Below are positions 27,906-38,238 of a stretch of DNA of 64,000 nucleotides, in pieces. The translations under genes and the position numbers were made by a program. The first letter of the stretch is position 1, and every line of letters starts with the position of its first letter. Origin of the DNA: Flavobacteriales bacterium (lineage in GTDB: Bacteria; Bacteroidota; Bacteroidia; Flavobacteriales_F; PHOS-HE28). Below the pieces are notes generated by a model, which was not told the origin of the DNA, made no database searches, and worked only from the letters and a program-made list of their open reading frames with translations. The stretch is from NCBI GenBank assembly GCA_023957375.1, contig JAMLHB010000002.1, forward strand, positions 682,001-746,000, written 5' to 3'.

Positions 27906-29447
27906 ATGAGCACCAACGAGGACAAACTCAAGACCCTGATAGGCCATGCCAAGGAGTATGGCTATGTGTTCCAAAGCAGCGAGATCTACGACGGGCTGAG
28001 CGCCACGTACGACTACGGCCCTTACGGCGTGGAGCTGAAGAACAACATCCGCCGCTACTGGTGGGAAGCCATGACCAAGCTCAACGACAACATCGTGGGC
28101 TTGGACGCGGCCATCTTCATGCACCCGCTCACCTGGAAGGCCAGCGGGCACGTGGACGCCTTCAACGACCCGCTGATCGACAACAAGGACAGCAAGAAGC
28201 GCTACCGGGCCGACGTGCTGTTGGAAGAGCACATCGGCAAGTACGCCGACAAGATCGAAAAGGAGGTGGAGAAGGGCCGCAAAAAGTTCGGTGAGGCCTT
28301 TGATGAAGCGCAGTTCCGCGCCACCAATCCCAACGTGAAGCGCGCCCAGGAACGCATCGATGCCGTGGTAAGCCGCATGAAAGCCGCCTTGGACGCCAAC
28401 GACCTCGCGGCCCTGCGCCAGTTGATCATCGACGAGGAGATCAAGTGTCCTATCAGCGGCACCGGCAACTGGACGGATGTGCGCCAGTTCAACCTGATGT
28501 TCGCCACCGAACTGGGCAGCGTGAGCGGCGAGAGCAGCACCATCTACCTGCGGCCCGAGACGGCGCAGGGCATCTTCGTGAACTTCCTCAACGTGCAGAA
28601 GAGCGCCCGCATGAAGATCCCTTTCGGCATCGCGCAGACGGGCAAGGCCTTCCGCAACGAGATCGTGGCGCGCCAGTTCATCTTCCGCATGCGCGAGTTC
28701 GAGCAGATGGAGATGCAGTTCTTCATCAAGCCCGGCACGCAGAAGGAGTGGTACGACTACTGGAAGACCAAGCGCATGGAGTGGCACCGCGCACTCGGCC
28801 TGCCCGCGGAGAACTACCGCTTCCACGACCACATCAAGCTGGCGCACTACGCCGACGCGGCCTGCGACATCGAGTTCAAGTTCCCCATGGGCTTCAAGGA
28901 GCTCGAAGGCATCCACAGCCGCACGGATTTCGACCTCGGCAACCACGAGAAGTTCAGTGGCAAGAAGCTGCGCTACTTCGACACGGAGACCAACGAGAGC
29001 CACGTGCCCTACGTGCTGGAAACCTCCATTGGCCTGGACCGCATGTTCCTGGCGATACTCAGTGCGGCTTACGAGGAGGAGAAGTTGGAGAACGGAGAAA
29101 CGCGCGAAGTGCTGCGGATCCCTGCCCCGCTGGCCCCGGTGAAAGTGGCCGTGCTGCCGCTGATCAAGAAGGACGGTCTGCCCGGGAAGGCGCGTGCGAT
29201 CTTCGACATACTGAAGCTCGACCTGAACTGCCAATACGACGAGAAGGACAGCATCGGCAAGCGGTATCGGCGTCAGGATGCGATCGGAACCCCGTACTGC
29301 ATCACCATCGACGATAAGACCATCGCCCATGGAACAGTCACCATCCGGGAGCGCGACAGCATGCAGCAGGAGACGGTGCCGGTGGCTGAGGTGCAACGCA
29401 TCGTGAATGAGAAAGTGGACTTGAGGCGGTTGCTGGAACAGCTCTGA
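27906..29447 (+). CDS. glyS: Glycyl-tRNA synthetase (homodimeric type)
   Basis: 513 codons from the ATG at 27906 (MSTNEDKLKTLIGHAKEYG). Class II landmarks are GLSATYDYGPYGVELKNN, the motif 2 region YLRPETAQGIFVNF followed by PFGIAQTGKAFRNEI, and the motif 3 region ETSIGLDRMFLAIL. The C-terminal anticodon-binding domain (VKVAVLPLIKKDGLPGKARAI) is complete. It charges tRNA-Gly. This single-chain type is normal in Bacteroidota, in contrast to the alpha2beta2 enzyme. The frame continues upstream to 27753 but those residues are GC-rich hairpin sequence. Two degraded partial copies follow at 29468-29650 and 30346-31190; this copy is intact and presumably functional. Confidence 0.95.
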   Translation: MSTNEDKLKTLIGHAKEYGYVFQSSEIYDGLSATYDYGPYGVELKNNIRRYWWEAMTKLNDNIVGLDAAIFMHPLTWKASGHVDAFNDPLIDNKDSKKRYRADVLLEEHIGKYADKIEKEVEKGRKKFGEAFDEAQFRATNPNVKRAQERIDAVVSRMKAALDANDLAALRQLIIDEEIKCPISGTGNWTDVRQFNLMFATELGSVSGESSTIYLRPETAQGIFVNFLNVQKSARMKIPFGIAQTGKAFRNEIVARQFIFRMREFEQMEMQFFIKPGTQKEWYDYWKTKRMEWHRALGLPAENYRFHDHIKLAHYADAACDIEFKFPMGFKELEGIHSRTDFDLGNHEKFSGKKLRYFDTETNESHVPYVLETSIGLDRMFLAILSAAYEEEKLENGETREVLRIPAPLAPVKVAVLPLIKKDGLPGKARAIFDILKLDLNCQYDEKDSIGKRYRRQDAIGTPYCITIDDKTIAHGTVTIRERDSMQQETVPVAEVQRIVNEKVDLRRLLEQL

Positions 29448-29467
29448 CACAGACCCTCTTCCGGTCC

Positions 29468-29650
29468 CTTGGCGCACCGTACGCTCACCGTGGACCACGA
29501 TACGTTGAACGACGACGCGGTGACCATCCGCGAGCCTGCCTGCCTTTGGCATGGCGCGACAGCATGAAGCAGGAACGCGTGAAGATCAATGAGGTGGAGC
29601 GGATCGTGGGGGAGAAGGTGGATATCAGGGGGCTGTTGAAGCAGTTGTGA
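29468..29650 (+). pseudogene. 3'-end ghost of a second glyS copy
   Basis: The stretch resembles the last ~60 codons of glyS: TVDH-D-TLNDDAVTIRE, then RDSM-K-QERVKINEVERIVGEKVDIRGLLKQL and a TGA at 29648. It is broken by a frameshift near 29480 and by about 20 extra bases between the CGCGAG and CGCGACAGC blocks (about 29536-29556). Only the anticodon-binding tail remains. Confidence 0.8.
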
Positions 29651-29736
29651 GGCACACCCGGAAGGATCCTCCCTCGTTGATCTGGCGGTCGGAGGGGTGT
29701 GTTATCGCTATGTTCGCCCTGCGAACACTCCTCCAC

Positions 29737-30273
29737 ATGCGCCCTCTTCCCGCCCGCCTCACCAACACGGCCTTTGTGGCCCTGCTTGTCCTGCTTGCCG
29801 CCGCTCCCGCTGATGCTTCCGCGCAGAAATGCAAATTCTCGGTGGACAAGAAGGATCCCTTGACCGGCGAGCACCTCCGCGCGGAAGGCATCCAGCTGGG
29901 CCGTGGCGTGCGCATAGGGATCGGCAAGGCAGGCCAAGTGCCGCAGCTTTCCATTACCCTCACCTACCCGCACGACCAAGGCTTCCAAGTGCAGCCGGGC
30001 AACTTGCTGATCGTAAAGCTCGCGAGCGGTGATACGCTCCATTACCGCAACGTGAACACCGCTGCCCCGGTCACCTACGTCGCCTCCACCAATCCCCCAG
30101 CGATCCACACGCAGTACTCCCTCAACTATTTCATGGACCAGCGCTTCTACCCGTTGCTCGCCCAGCACCCCCCCGAGCTTTTCCGCGTGCATTTGGGCGA
30201 CCGGGCGGTGGACGTGGAGGTGAACAGCAAGGATGGTAGGAAGATCATGAAGTACGCGGACTGTCTGAGGTAA
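29737..30273 (+). CDS. Small secreted protein of unknown function
   Basis: 178 codons from the ATG at 29737. A clear signal peptide (positive start, hydrophobic TAFVALLVLLAAAPADASA) precedes KCKFSVDKKDP. The mature part is beta-rich (RGVRIGIGKAGQVPQLSITLTYP, GNLLIVKLASGDTL) and ends DGRKIMKYADCLR, with a cysteine near each end that could form a disulfide. No family was recognised. ATGs at 29710 and 29647 are possible longer starts but place extra residues before the signal. The gene sits between two decayed glyS copies, suggesting it arrived with or after the duplication. Composition is like its neighbours. Confidence 0.65.
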   Translation: MRPLPARLTNTAFVALLVLLAAAPADASAQKCKFSVDKKDPLTGEHLRAEGIQLGRGVRIGIGKAGQVPQLSITLTYPHDQGFQVQPGNLLIVKLASGDTLHYRNVNTAAPVTYVASTNPPAIHTQYSLNYFMDQRFYPLLAQHPPELFRVHLGDRAVDVEVNSKDGRKIMKYADCLR

Positions 30274-30345
30274 GACCCGCAAGCGATCGGCGCGGGTAGG
30301 CGAACATCATGCCCTCCGGCCCCGGCTGGTACCTTTCCCTACCCG

Positions 30346-31190
30346 TGCGCGCGGATGAAACTGCCCTTCGGCATCGCGCAGACCGGCAAGGCCTTCCGCA
30401 ACGAGATCGTGGCGCGGCAGTTCATCTTCCGCATGCGCGAGTTCGAGCAGATGGAGATGCAGTTCTTCATCAAGCCCGGCACCCAGCAGGAATGGTACGC
30501 CTATTGGAAGGAGAAGCGCATGGCCTGGCACAGCGCGCTGGGCCTGCCTGCTGACAACTATCGCTTCCACGACCACATTAAGCTGGCCCACTACGCCGAT
30601 GCCGCCTGCGACATCGAGTTCAAGTTCCCCATGGGCTTCAAGGAGCTCGAGGGCATCCACAGCCGCACCGATTTCGACCTGGGCAACCACGAAAAGTTCA
30701 GCGGCAAGAAACTGCGCTACTTCGACGCCGAGGCCAACGAGAGCTACGTGCCTTATTGCTGGAAACATCTATCGGCTTGGACCGCATGTTCCTCGCGGTG
30801 TTCAGTGCGGCTTTCCAGGTGGAACAATTGGAGAACGGCGAAACACGCGAAGTACTTCGTATCCCCGCCGCTTTGGCTCCCGTGAAGGTGGCCGTACTGC
30901 CGCTCATCAAAAAGGAAGGCCTGCCGGAAAAGGCCCGGGCCATCATGGATACATTGAAGCTGGACCTGAACTGCCAGTACGACGACAAGGACAGCATCGG
31001 CAAGCGCTACCGCCGCCAAGACGCCATCGGCACGCCCTATTGCATCACCGTGGACCACCAAACACTGGCCGACGGCACGGTGACCATCCGTGAGCGCGAC
31101 AGCATGCAGCAGCAACGCGTGCCCATTGAACACCTGGAGCGCATCGTGAGCGAAATGGTGGACCTGAAAGGGCTGCTGCGGAAGCTGTAA
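30346..31190 (+). pseudogene. 5'-truncated, frameshifted glyS copy
   Basis: Similarity to glyS starts at the motif 2 region (MKLPFGIAQTGKAFRNEI) and continues to the normal end (LLRKL, stop 31188-31190), a bit over half the gene. One base is missing near 30755, where the intact gene reads TACGTGCTG and this copy TATTGCTG, so the frame shifts after SYVPY and resumes one frame over at LETSIGLDRMFLAVF. The N-terminal half and start are absent. At protein level it remains very similar to the intact copy, so decay is fairly recent. Confidence 0.88.
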
Positions 31191-31235
31191 GGCATTATCT
31201 TCGCGCCCCGGCCCCATGTGGGGTGCCGGGCACCC

Positions 31236-31320
31236 ACCCAGGTGGCGGAATCGGTAGACGCGCTGGTCTCAAACACCAGTGATGCAAATCATGCGGGTTC
31301 GAGTCCCGCCCTGGGTACCA
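31236..31320 (+). tRNA. tRNA-Leu (anticodon CAA)
   Basis: The acceptor stem ACCCAGG (31236-31242) pairs with CCTGGGT (31310-31316), followed by discriminator A and an encoded CCA end. The anticodon arm CTGGT-CTCAAAC-ACCAG carries CAA, which reads UUG. There is a long variable arm (TGATGCAAATCA) as expected of leucine tRNAs, and a TTCGAGTC T-loop. Confidence 0.95.
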
Positions 31321-31348
31321 GGCCGATCGACTGATCAGAAGATCGGCC
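31321..31348 (+). terminator. Hairpin directly after tRNA-Leu
   Basis: GGCCGATC (31321-31328) pairs perfectly with GATCGGCC (31341-31348) over a 12-nt loop, starting at the base after the tRNA CCA end. It could end the tRNA transcript or guide 3' processing. No T-run follows. Confidence 0.4.
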
Positions 31349-31399
31349 GACCGGGCGATTAGAGGACCGGAGGCGATCGCCAGCCGCCGGTCGGGCCCC

Positions 31400-31849
31400 A
31401 TGCAGAACGAAGTGCTTGTTTACCCCGATGCCGCCAAGCAGGCGCGTTATGATCGCGCCTACATGAAAATGGCCCTGGAGTGGGCCAAGTTGAGCCACTG
31501 CACCAGGAAGAAGGTGGGGGCCTTGGTGGTGAAGGACGGCATGATCATCAGCGACGGGTACAATGGCACGCCCTCGGGCTTCCCCAACGACTGCGAGGAT
31601 GGGCAGGGCCTGACGCACTGGTACGTGCTGCATGCCGAGGCTAACGCGATCATGAAGGTGGCCCGCAGCACAAACAACGCACGCGGCGCCACCTTGTACC
31701 TTACGCACTCGCCCTGCAGGGATTGCAGCAAGCTCATCCTGCAAGCCGGCATCAAGCGGCTGGTATACATGGAAGCCTACAAGGACACCTCCGGCCTCGA
31801 CCTATTGGGCCAAGGCGGGGTTCACATAGATAAGCTGCCCGCCCCGTGA
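31400..31849 (+). CDS. Deoxycytidylate deaminase family protein
   Basis: 149 codons. Zinc-dependent cytidine/dCMP deaminase: HAEAN (His78, catalytic Glu80) and PCRDC (Cys106, Cys109) supply the zinc site, and the insert DGYNGTPSGFPNDCED matches the dCMP-deaminase/ComEB branch rather than free cytidine deaminases. It converts dCMP to dUMP, feeding dTMP synthesis. The stop overlaps the GTG start of the S41 protease by 4 bp, so the two are translationally coupled. Confidence 0.9.
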   Translation: MQNEVLVYPDAAKQARYDRAYMKMALEWAKLSHCTRKKVGALVVKDGMIISDGYNGTPSGFPNDCEDGQGLTHWYVLHAEANAIMKVARSTNNARGATLYLTHSPCRDCSKLILQAGIKRLVYMEAYKDTSGLDLLGQGGVHIDKLPAP

Positions 31850-33480
31850 ACGGAACAAATACGAGCAAGCGGACCCTGGCGGTAGCGTATCCCCTCATAC
31901 TGGGGGTGGCTGTTTCCGTCGGCTACCTGATGGGTACGAACTTGGGTGGCCCGGCAGCAACCGGCTCGCCGATCTTCGAGCTGCGCCGCCCAACTCCGGG
32001 GACCAAGCTCCAACAAGTGCTGGACTTGATCGATCGACAATACGTGGACACGGTACGGGAAGGCCAGTTGGTGGATGCGGTGCTGCAGGACATGCTTCAG
32101 CAGCTCGACCCGCACAGCTACTACATCAGTGCGAAGGACCTGCGCGCCGCCGAAGAGCCCTTGGAGGGCAGTTTCACCGGCATCGGCGTGGAATTCAGCA
32201 TCCAGCGCGACACCATTGTGGTGGTGGCCACCATCGAAGGCGGCCCCAGCGAAGCCTTGGGCATCCGTGCCGGCGATCGGCTGGTAAGCGCGGACAGCGT
32301 GCAATTGGCCGGGGTGGGCGCCACAAACCAAATGGTGATGACCGCCTTGCGGGGCCCAAGCGGCACCAAGGTGAACGTGGGCGTGGTGCGCAACGGCAGC
32401 GAACCCTTCAAGGTCTCCATCACCCGCAGCCCCATACCCATCAACAGCATCGCTGCGGCATTCATGGATACGGGCGGCACGGCCTATGTGAAGCTCAGCC
32501 GGTTTGCACGTACCACTCCGGAGGAATTTCTCAAGGCCGTCCAAGACCTGAAGGAGCAGGGAATGAAACGGCTCGTGCTCGACCTGCGCGGCAATGGGGG
32601 CGGCTACCTAAATGCGGCCATCAGCCTTTGCGAAGAACTGCTGCCCCAGGGAAGCGGCATCGTATATACCGAAGGCAGATCTTCTCCGCGCCAGGACTAC
32701 AAGGCCGATGGGCGCGGAAGTCTGACGGACATGCCCCTGGCCGTATTGATCGACGAAGGTTCGGCCTCGGCCAGCGAGATCGTGGCAGGTGCCGTGCAAG
32801 ACAACGACCGGGGCCTGATCGCAGGTCGCCGATCCTTCGGTAAAGGCTTAGTGCAGGAACAAGTGAACCTGCGCGACGGAAGCGCCGTGCGCCTAACCAC
32901 GGCACGCTACTACACGCCCAGTGGACGCTGCATCCAGCGGCCATACGGCGAGGGCATCAAATACGACGAAGATTTGGAAACACGATATCTCCACGGAGAG
33001 CTCGTGAACAAGGACAGCATCCACTTGGATTCATCGGACACCTACTTCACCAAGGGCGGGCGCAAGGTTTTCGGCGGCGGGGGCATCATGCCGGACGTGT
33101 TCGTAGCTGCGGACACGGCCGAGCGATCCATGTACCTGGGCGAACTGTTCTTCTCCGGCGCACTGAACCAGTATGCGTTCGACCTGGCGGACCGCCACCG
33201 GGCGCGGCTTGCCCGGTACGGCGATGCAGCACGGTTCCAGGCCGAATATGAGGTAACGTCGGGGATGCTCCAGGAGCTTGCTGCGGAAGCGCGCAAACTT
33301 GGGGTGGCCGAAGATCCGAAAGCGTTGGAACGCTCGGCCCCGGTGATCGCACTGCGGTTGAAGGCCGGCATTGCCCGCAACATCTGGGGCGATGGCGGCT
33401 ATTACCGTGTACTTCTGGGCAACGACCGCATTTATCACCAAGCCGTCCGGTCCTTGAGGAAAGGTTCTCCGGCAGCCTGA
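31846..33480 (+). CDS. C-terminal processing peptidase (S41)
   Basis: 544 codons starting with GTG at 31846, overlapping the deaminase stop. One N-terminal membrane segment (LAVAYPLILGVAVSVGYLMG) anchors it in the inner membrane facing the periplasm. A PDZ domain follows (FTGIGVEFSIQRD to GIRAGDRLVSAD, about residues 105-190). The S41 core has LDLRGNGGGYL, the catalytic Ser308 in GSASASEI and Lys333 in FGKGLVQ, a spacing of 25 as in plant and bacterial Ctp enzymes. It trims periplasmic proteins from their C-termini. The C-terminal 150 residues are a family-specific extension. Confidence 0.92.
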   Translation: MNGTNTSKRTLAVAYPLILGVAVSVGYLMGTNLGGPAATGSPIFELRRPTPGTKLQQVLDLIDRQYVDTVREGQLVDAVLQDMLQQLDPHSYYISAKDLRAAEEPLEGSFTGIGVEFSIQRDTIVVVATIEGGPSEALGIRAGDRLVSADSVQLAGVGATNQMVMTALRGPSGTKVNVGVVRNGSEPFKVSITRSPIPINSIAAAFMDTGGTAYVKLSRFARTTPEEFLKAVQDLKEQGMKRLVLDLRGNGGGYLNAAISLCEELLPQGSGIVYTEGRSSPRQDYKADGRGSLTDMPLAVLIDEGSASASEIVAGAVQDNDRGLIAGRRSFGKGLVQEQVNLRDGSAVRLTTARYYTPSGRCIQRPYGEGIKYDEDLETRYLHGELVNKDSIHLDSSDTYFTKGGRKVFGGGGIMPDVFVAADTAERSMYLGELFFSGALNQYAFDLADRHRARLARYGDAARFQAEYEVTSGMLQELAAEARKLGVAEDPKALERSAPVIALRLKAGIARNIWGDGGYYRVLLGNDRIYHQAVRSLRKGSPAA

Positions 33481-33559
33481 AGCTCCGGCAAAACCGGGTT
33501 GTTGCGGGCCATTGGCAGAAGCAGGCCTCCCAGTGGCCCTGGTTGGCACCAAAAAAGGA

Positions 33560-33581
33560 AAGGGGGCCGCAAGGCCCCCTT
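33560..33581 (-). terminator. Strong terminator of the small lipoprotein gene
   Basis: AAGGGGGCC (33560-33568) pairs perfectly with GGCCCCCTT (33573-33581) around a 4-nt loop. Read on the minus strand it is followed by a T-rich run (33551-33559), as expected for intrinsic termination. It may also stop read-through from the S41 gene on the plus strand. Confidence 0.75.
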
Positions 33582-33602
33582 CCGTTCTCGGCAAATTTGC
33601 GC

Positions 33603-33842
33603 TTACTTGGTCACTGCTTGGGTGGCTTCGTCCACCACCGCCTTGGCGGTGTCCACGGCAGCGTTGGCCGTGCTGTCGATCACGGCGGCAGCGTCCTGAA
33701 CGGTTTGCTGGGCCTGGTCAACAGCCTGCGTGGCCTGCTCGGTGGCAGCATCCATCGTATCGGCGGCCTTTTCTTCTACATTGCTTCCGCAGGCCACGAA
33801 CAGCGCGGCAGCGGTGGCAACCATGGCGAACTTCCTGATCAT
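33603..33842 (-). CDS. Small alanine-rich helical lipoprotein
   Basis: 79 codons from the ATG at 33842. A lipobox ALFVAC puts the acylated Cys at residue 18. The mature ~60 residues are almost entirely Ala, Thr, Asp, Val and Gln in a heptad-like pattern (AADTMDAATEQATQAVDQAQQTV), suggesting a single long amphipathic helix or coiled coil. No family is recognised; similar small Bacteroidota lipoproteins exist but have no known function. A TACATTTG box (33873-33880, minus) lies 31 bp before the start and a strong terminator follows the stop, so it is a monocistronic unit. Confidence 0.75.
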   Translation of the reverse strand: MIRKFAMVATAAALFVACGSNVEEKAADTMDAATEQATQAVDQAQQTVQDAAAVIDSTANAAVDTAKAVVDEATQAVTK

Positions 33843-33872
33843 CCTTGTTGTTTGGTTTGGTGAAAGTGGGGG

Positions 33873-33880
33873 CAAATGTA
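33873..33880 (-). promoter_or_regulatory. -7 box for the small lipoprotein
   Basis: TACATTTG on the minus strand, a perfect TAnnTTTG match, 31 bp upstream of the ATG. No -33 TTG is evident at the usual spacing. Confidence 0.4.
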
Positions 33881-33970
33881 ATGGAAACAGGGTGGAACGG
33901 AAAAATTTGTTAACCACCTGTCGCCTAACTTGCAGCCCTTGTCGTCAAACACCTAAAACCAAACTACAAA

Positions 33971-34579
33971 ATGCCCTTTGAGTTGTCGGCTCTGCCTTAC
34001 GCCTTCAATGCTTTGGAACCTCATATTGATGCCCGAACCATGGAGATCCACCATGGCAAGCACCACCAAGGCTATGTGAACAACCTCAACAAGGCCATCG
34101 AGGGCACTCCTTTGGACGGTAAACCCATTGAAGAAGTGCTGAAGACGTTGGACATGAAAAACATGGCCGTGCGCAACAATGCTGGTGGCCATTACAATCA
34201 CAACCTCTTCTGGGCTGTCATGAGCCCCAACGGGGGCGGCACGCCCACCGGGGAGCTGGCAGGAGCGATCCAACGCGACTTCGGCAGCTTCGAGTCATTC
34301 CAGGAGAAATTCTCCCAAGCAGCGGCTACCCGGTTCGGCAGCGGTTGGGGTTGGCTTTGCGTGCATAAGGGTGGAAAACTGGAAGCCTGCTCCACGCCTA
34401 ACCAGGACAGCCCCCTGATGCCCGAGTACAGCCACTGCGGAACGCCCATCTTGGGGGTCGACGTTTGGGAACATGCGTACTACCTGCACTATCAGAACCG
34501 CCGTCCGGATTATCTGAAGGCGTGGTGGAACGTGGTGAACTGGGATGCAGTGGCCAAACGCTACGCAGCGGCAAAGTAG
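33971..34579 (+). CDS. Superoxide dismutase (Mn/Fe)
   Basis: 202 codons. Metal ligands are His27 (EIHHGKHH), His77 (NHNLFW), Asp164 and His168 (DVWEHAYY). [13 protein letters not shown] resembles the manganese branch, but metal choice cannot be settled from this. It dismutates superoxide to peroxide and oxygen. There is no signal peptide, so it is cytoplasmic. The start ATG opens with the conserved [19 protein letters not shown] perfect 11-bp-stem terminator follows the stop by 19 bp, so the gene is probably expressed alone. Confidence 0.95.
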   Translation: MPFELSALPYAFNALEPHIDARTMEIHHGKHHQGYVNNLNKAIEGTPLDGKPIEEVLKTLDMKNMAVRNNAGGHYNHNLFWAVMSPNGGGTPTGELAGAIQRDFGSFESFQEKFSQAAATRFGSGWGWLCVHKGGKLEACSTPNQDSPLMPEYSHCGTPILGVDVWEHAYYLHYQNRRPDYLKAWWNVVNWDAVAKRYAAAK

Positions 34580-34598
34580 CCCGGACATAACGGAACGG

Positions 34599-34632
34599 AC
34601 GGGCGGATGCCGCGATGCGGACATCCGCCCGT
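34599..34632 (+). terminator. Terminator of superoxide dismutase
   Basis: ACGGGCGGATG (34599-34609) pairs perfectly with CATCCGCCCGT (34622-34632); the loop itself can form CCGC/GCGG. A T-rich tail (TTTACATTT) follows. Confidence 0.7.
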
Positions 34633-34645
34633 TTACATTTGGGCC

Positions 34646-35033
34646 ATGCTTTCCCGGCCATACCCAACGACTGTGTTGCTGTGCGCCATTTTGCTCTGCG
34701 CAGTGCCACAACGGCTTTGGTGTGCGGGGCCATACCAAAACGCCGAACACGAACTTGCCGCCCTGCTCCCGCAGGAACTGGCCTCCGCAGATCAAGTGCG
34801 TGAGCCCAAACGCTTGGTGGCCGCAGCGCTCACCCTTACGCTCGGCACCTTTGCCGCACACCGCCTCTATCTAGGTACTGACGTGAAGGTGCCCATCCTC
34901 TACGGCCTCACTTTCGGGGGCTTCGGCATCCTGGTATTGATCGACCTGGGCCACATCCTATTCACCAAGGACCTGCAGGCCTATTGCCGGAACAACAAGG
35001 TGCTGATGTGGGCAGGTGGCCCCCGGCAGGCCG

Positions 35034-35047
<14 letters not shown>
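34646..35047 (+). CDS. TM2-domain membrane protein
   Basis: 133 codons from the ATG at 34646, with a signal-like hydrophobic start (TTVLLCAILLCAVPQRLWC). The C-terminal half is a TM2 domain: two membrane helices around GTFAAHRLYLGTDVKVPILYG and GGFGILVLIDLGHILF, with the conserved short turn between. Function in the family is not known. Its last 14 bp overlap the end of the convergent glmS gene, so the two transcripts collide tail to tail. A longer start at 34607 overlaps the preceding terminator and is rejected. Confidence 0.78.
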
Positions 35048-36878
<1,831 letters not shown>

Positions 36879-36887
36879 GCTCTTTGC

Positions 36888-38234
36888 TCAATAGGTGGTG
36901 AAGGTAAGCACCAGTTTCATCGGGTTCTCCGGATGGGCCGGGCCGGCCAATGCGGCCCTGTTCACCGAGACGCCGTTGCTGCCGGGCACCACGGAAAGGC
37001 CCGTGTTCGGATAAGTGCCGTTGATGACGCCCTGGGCCCAGCGGGTGAGATTGAAGCGGTAGGCCCGTTGTTGGTCATCATAAATGCCGCCGACCACGCC
37101 TTCCCCGGCGATCTGGTCCGGCACCAACAGGTCCTGGCCATCGTCGCCTTTGCGGAAGGCAAAGAGCTGCGCCGGTGGCAGGTACGTGGCGTGGTACTCT
37201 CCGGCAATGGGCACGATCAGCTCGGCCTTGGCCAAGGCTTGCAAGGGCGTTCCGCCGTAGTTGCCCAAGAACGGGAACCGGATTTCACTGCGCAGCCCGC
37301 CCATGGACTGCACGTAGGTGGTGGTTTGCCCTTGGGTGCTGTCCGCCAAGGCCTGTGGAAGGCCAGGCACGAAAGCGGCCCCATGGTTGAATTGGGCAAA
37401 GGTCCAACGTGCACTGCTGCTGCCGATGATGAAGTCGAACGTGGACGCTGTCCCGTTCCCGTCATGGTAATAGAGGGTCATTTTGGTGGCCCCGCTCAGC
37501 AGGTTGAAGCGCCAAATCCCTCCTTGCAACGGTGCCTGCGTGCCACTGTCCGGCACCACCGCCAAACCCTTGAACCACGCCAGGAAGGAGGCATTGTCGG
37601 CCATGTCCGCCTGTCCCCAATGGGCCAGCAGCTCATTGCCCAAGGCCGGGTCCAAGGGGATCCGCAGCTGGGGCACCAAGGTATCGCCGCCAATAACCGG
37701 CCCCGTGCCGGTGATGGGCGTGAACAGCCGCGGCGCGCCCAGCACCAGGTCCACCAGATCGATCTGCGGCCTGTAGTTGCTCTTGTAAATGGAATCAAGA
37801 TGCAGGTCTTCGCTGATGCGGTGCACGCGGATGACCTGCGGGTCCGGCTCGCCGTACAAGGGGTCGGATGTGGCATAGGCCAGCGCCAACACCAGGGAAT
37901 CGCACACCAACGACGGGTCTGCGGGGCCGATGTTGTTGACGCTCAACCGCAGCTGGGTTGCCGTTCCGGTGGTCACCGGCCCGAAGACATCATCCACGTA
38001 ACTGCCCACCTCATTGCTGGAGAGGGCGCTGGTGCGCACCGGCTCGTCGGCCCGGGGCCAAGTGAGCACCGTATTCGTATCGATGCGGACCGTGCCCAGG
38101 TTGTCCGCCGGGTCCAGCACGGCCAGCCCGAGGTCGTCCTCCGGTTTCCTGCAACCGCCGGCAAGGATCAAGCCCGAGAGGAAAATGGCGGCTATCGCCG
38201 CTTTTCCCGAAAACACTGGAAGTGTTGTTTTCAA
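36888..38234 (-). CDS. DUF4270 lipoprotein
   Basis: 448 codons. Lipobox LAGGC puts the acylated cysteine at residue 28. The sequence has the DUF4270 pattern: an early EDDLGLAVLDPAD segment, repeated beta-rich motifs (ATQLRLSVNNIG, CDSLVLALAY, KAELIVPIAG) and a C-terminal NPMKLVLTFTTY. Function is unknown. The family is typical of Bacteroidota and regularly lies between the half-length glycogen synthase-like gene and glmS, as here (gaps of 4 and 9 bp), so a conserved cell-envelope role is likely but unproven. Confidence 0.85.
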   Translation of the reverse strand: MKTTLPVFSGKAAIAAIFLSGLILAGGCRKPEDDLGLAVLDPADNLGTVRIDTNTVLTWPRADEPVRTSALSSNEVGSYVDDVFGPVTTGTATQLRLSVNNIGPADPSLVCDSLVLALAYATSDPLYGEPDPQVIRVHRISEDLHLDSIYKSNYRPQIDLVDLVLGAPRLFTPITGTGPVIGGDTLVPQLRIPLDPALGNELLAHWGQADMADNASFLAWFKGLAVVPDSGTQAPLQGGIWRFNLLSGATKMTLYYHDGNGTASTFDFIIGSSSARWTFAQFNHGAAFVPGLPQALADSTQGQTTTYVQSMGGLRSEIRFPFLGNYGGTPLQALAKAELIVPIAGEYHATYLPPAQLFAFRKGDDGQDLLVPDQIAGEGVVGGIYDDQQRAYRFNLTRWAQGVINGTYPNTGLSVVPGSNGVSVNRAALAGPAHPENPMKLVLTFTTY

Positions 38235-38238
38235 AGTA

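Noticed and set aside
27810-29552. A 580-codon minus-strand frame opposite glyS
   Set aside because: Antisense shadow of a conserved synthetase; similar long shadows occur opposite pepP (52388-53926), atpA (61698-63233), atpB (59156-60283) and yceI/pirin (46551-48431).
36879-36887. glmS ribozyme in the leader of glmS
   Set aside because: Only 9 bp separate glmS from the upstream gene, leaving no room for the ribozyme.
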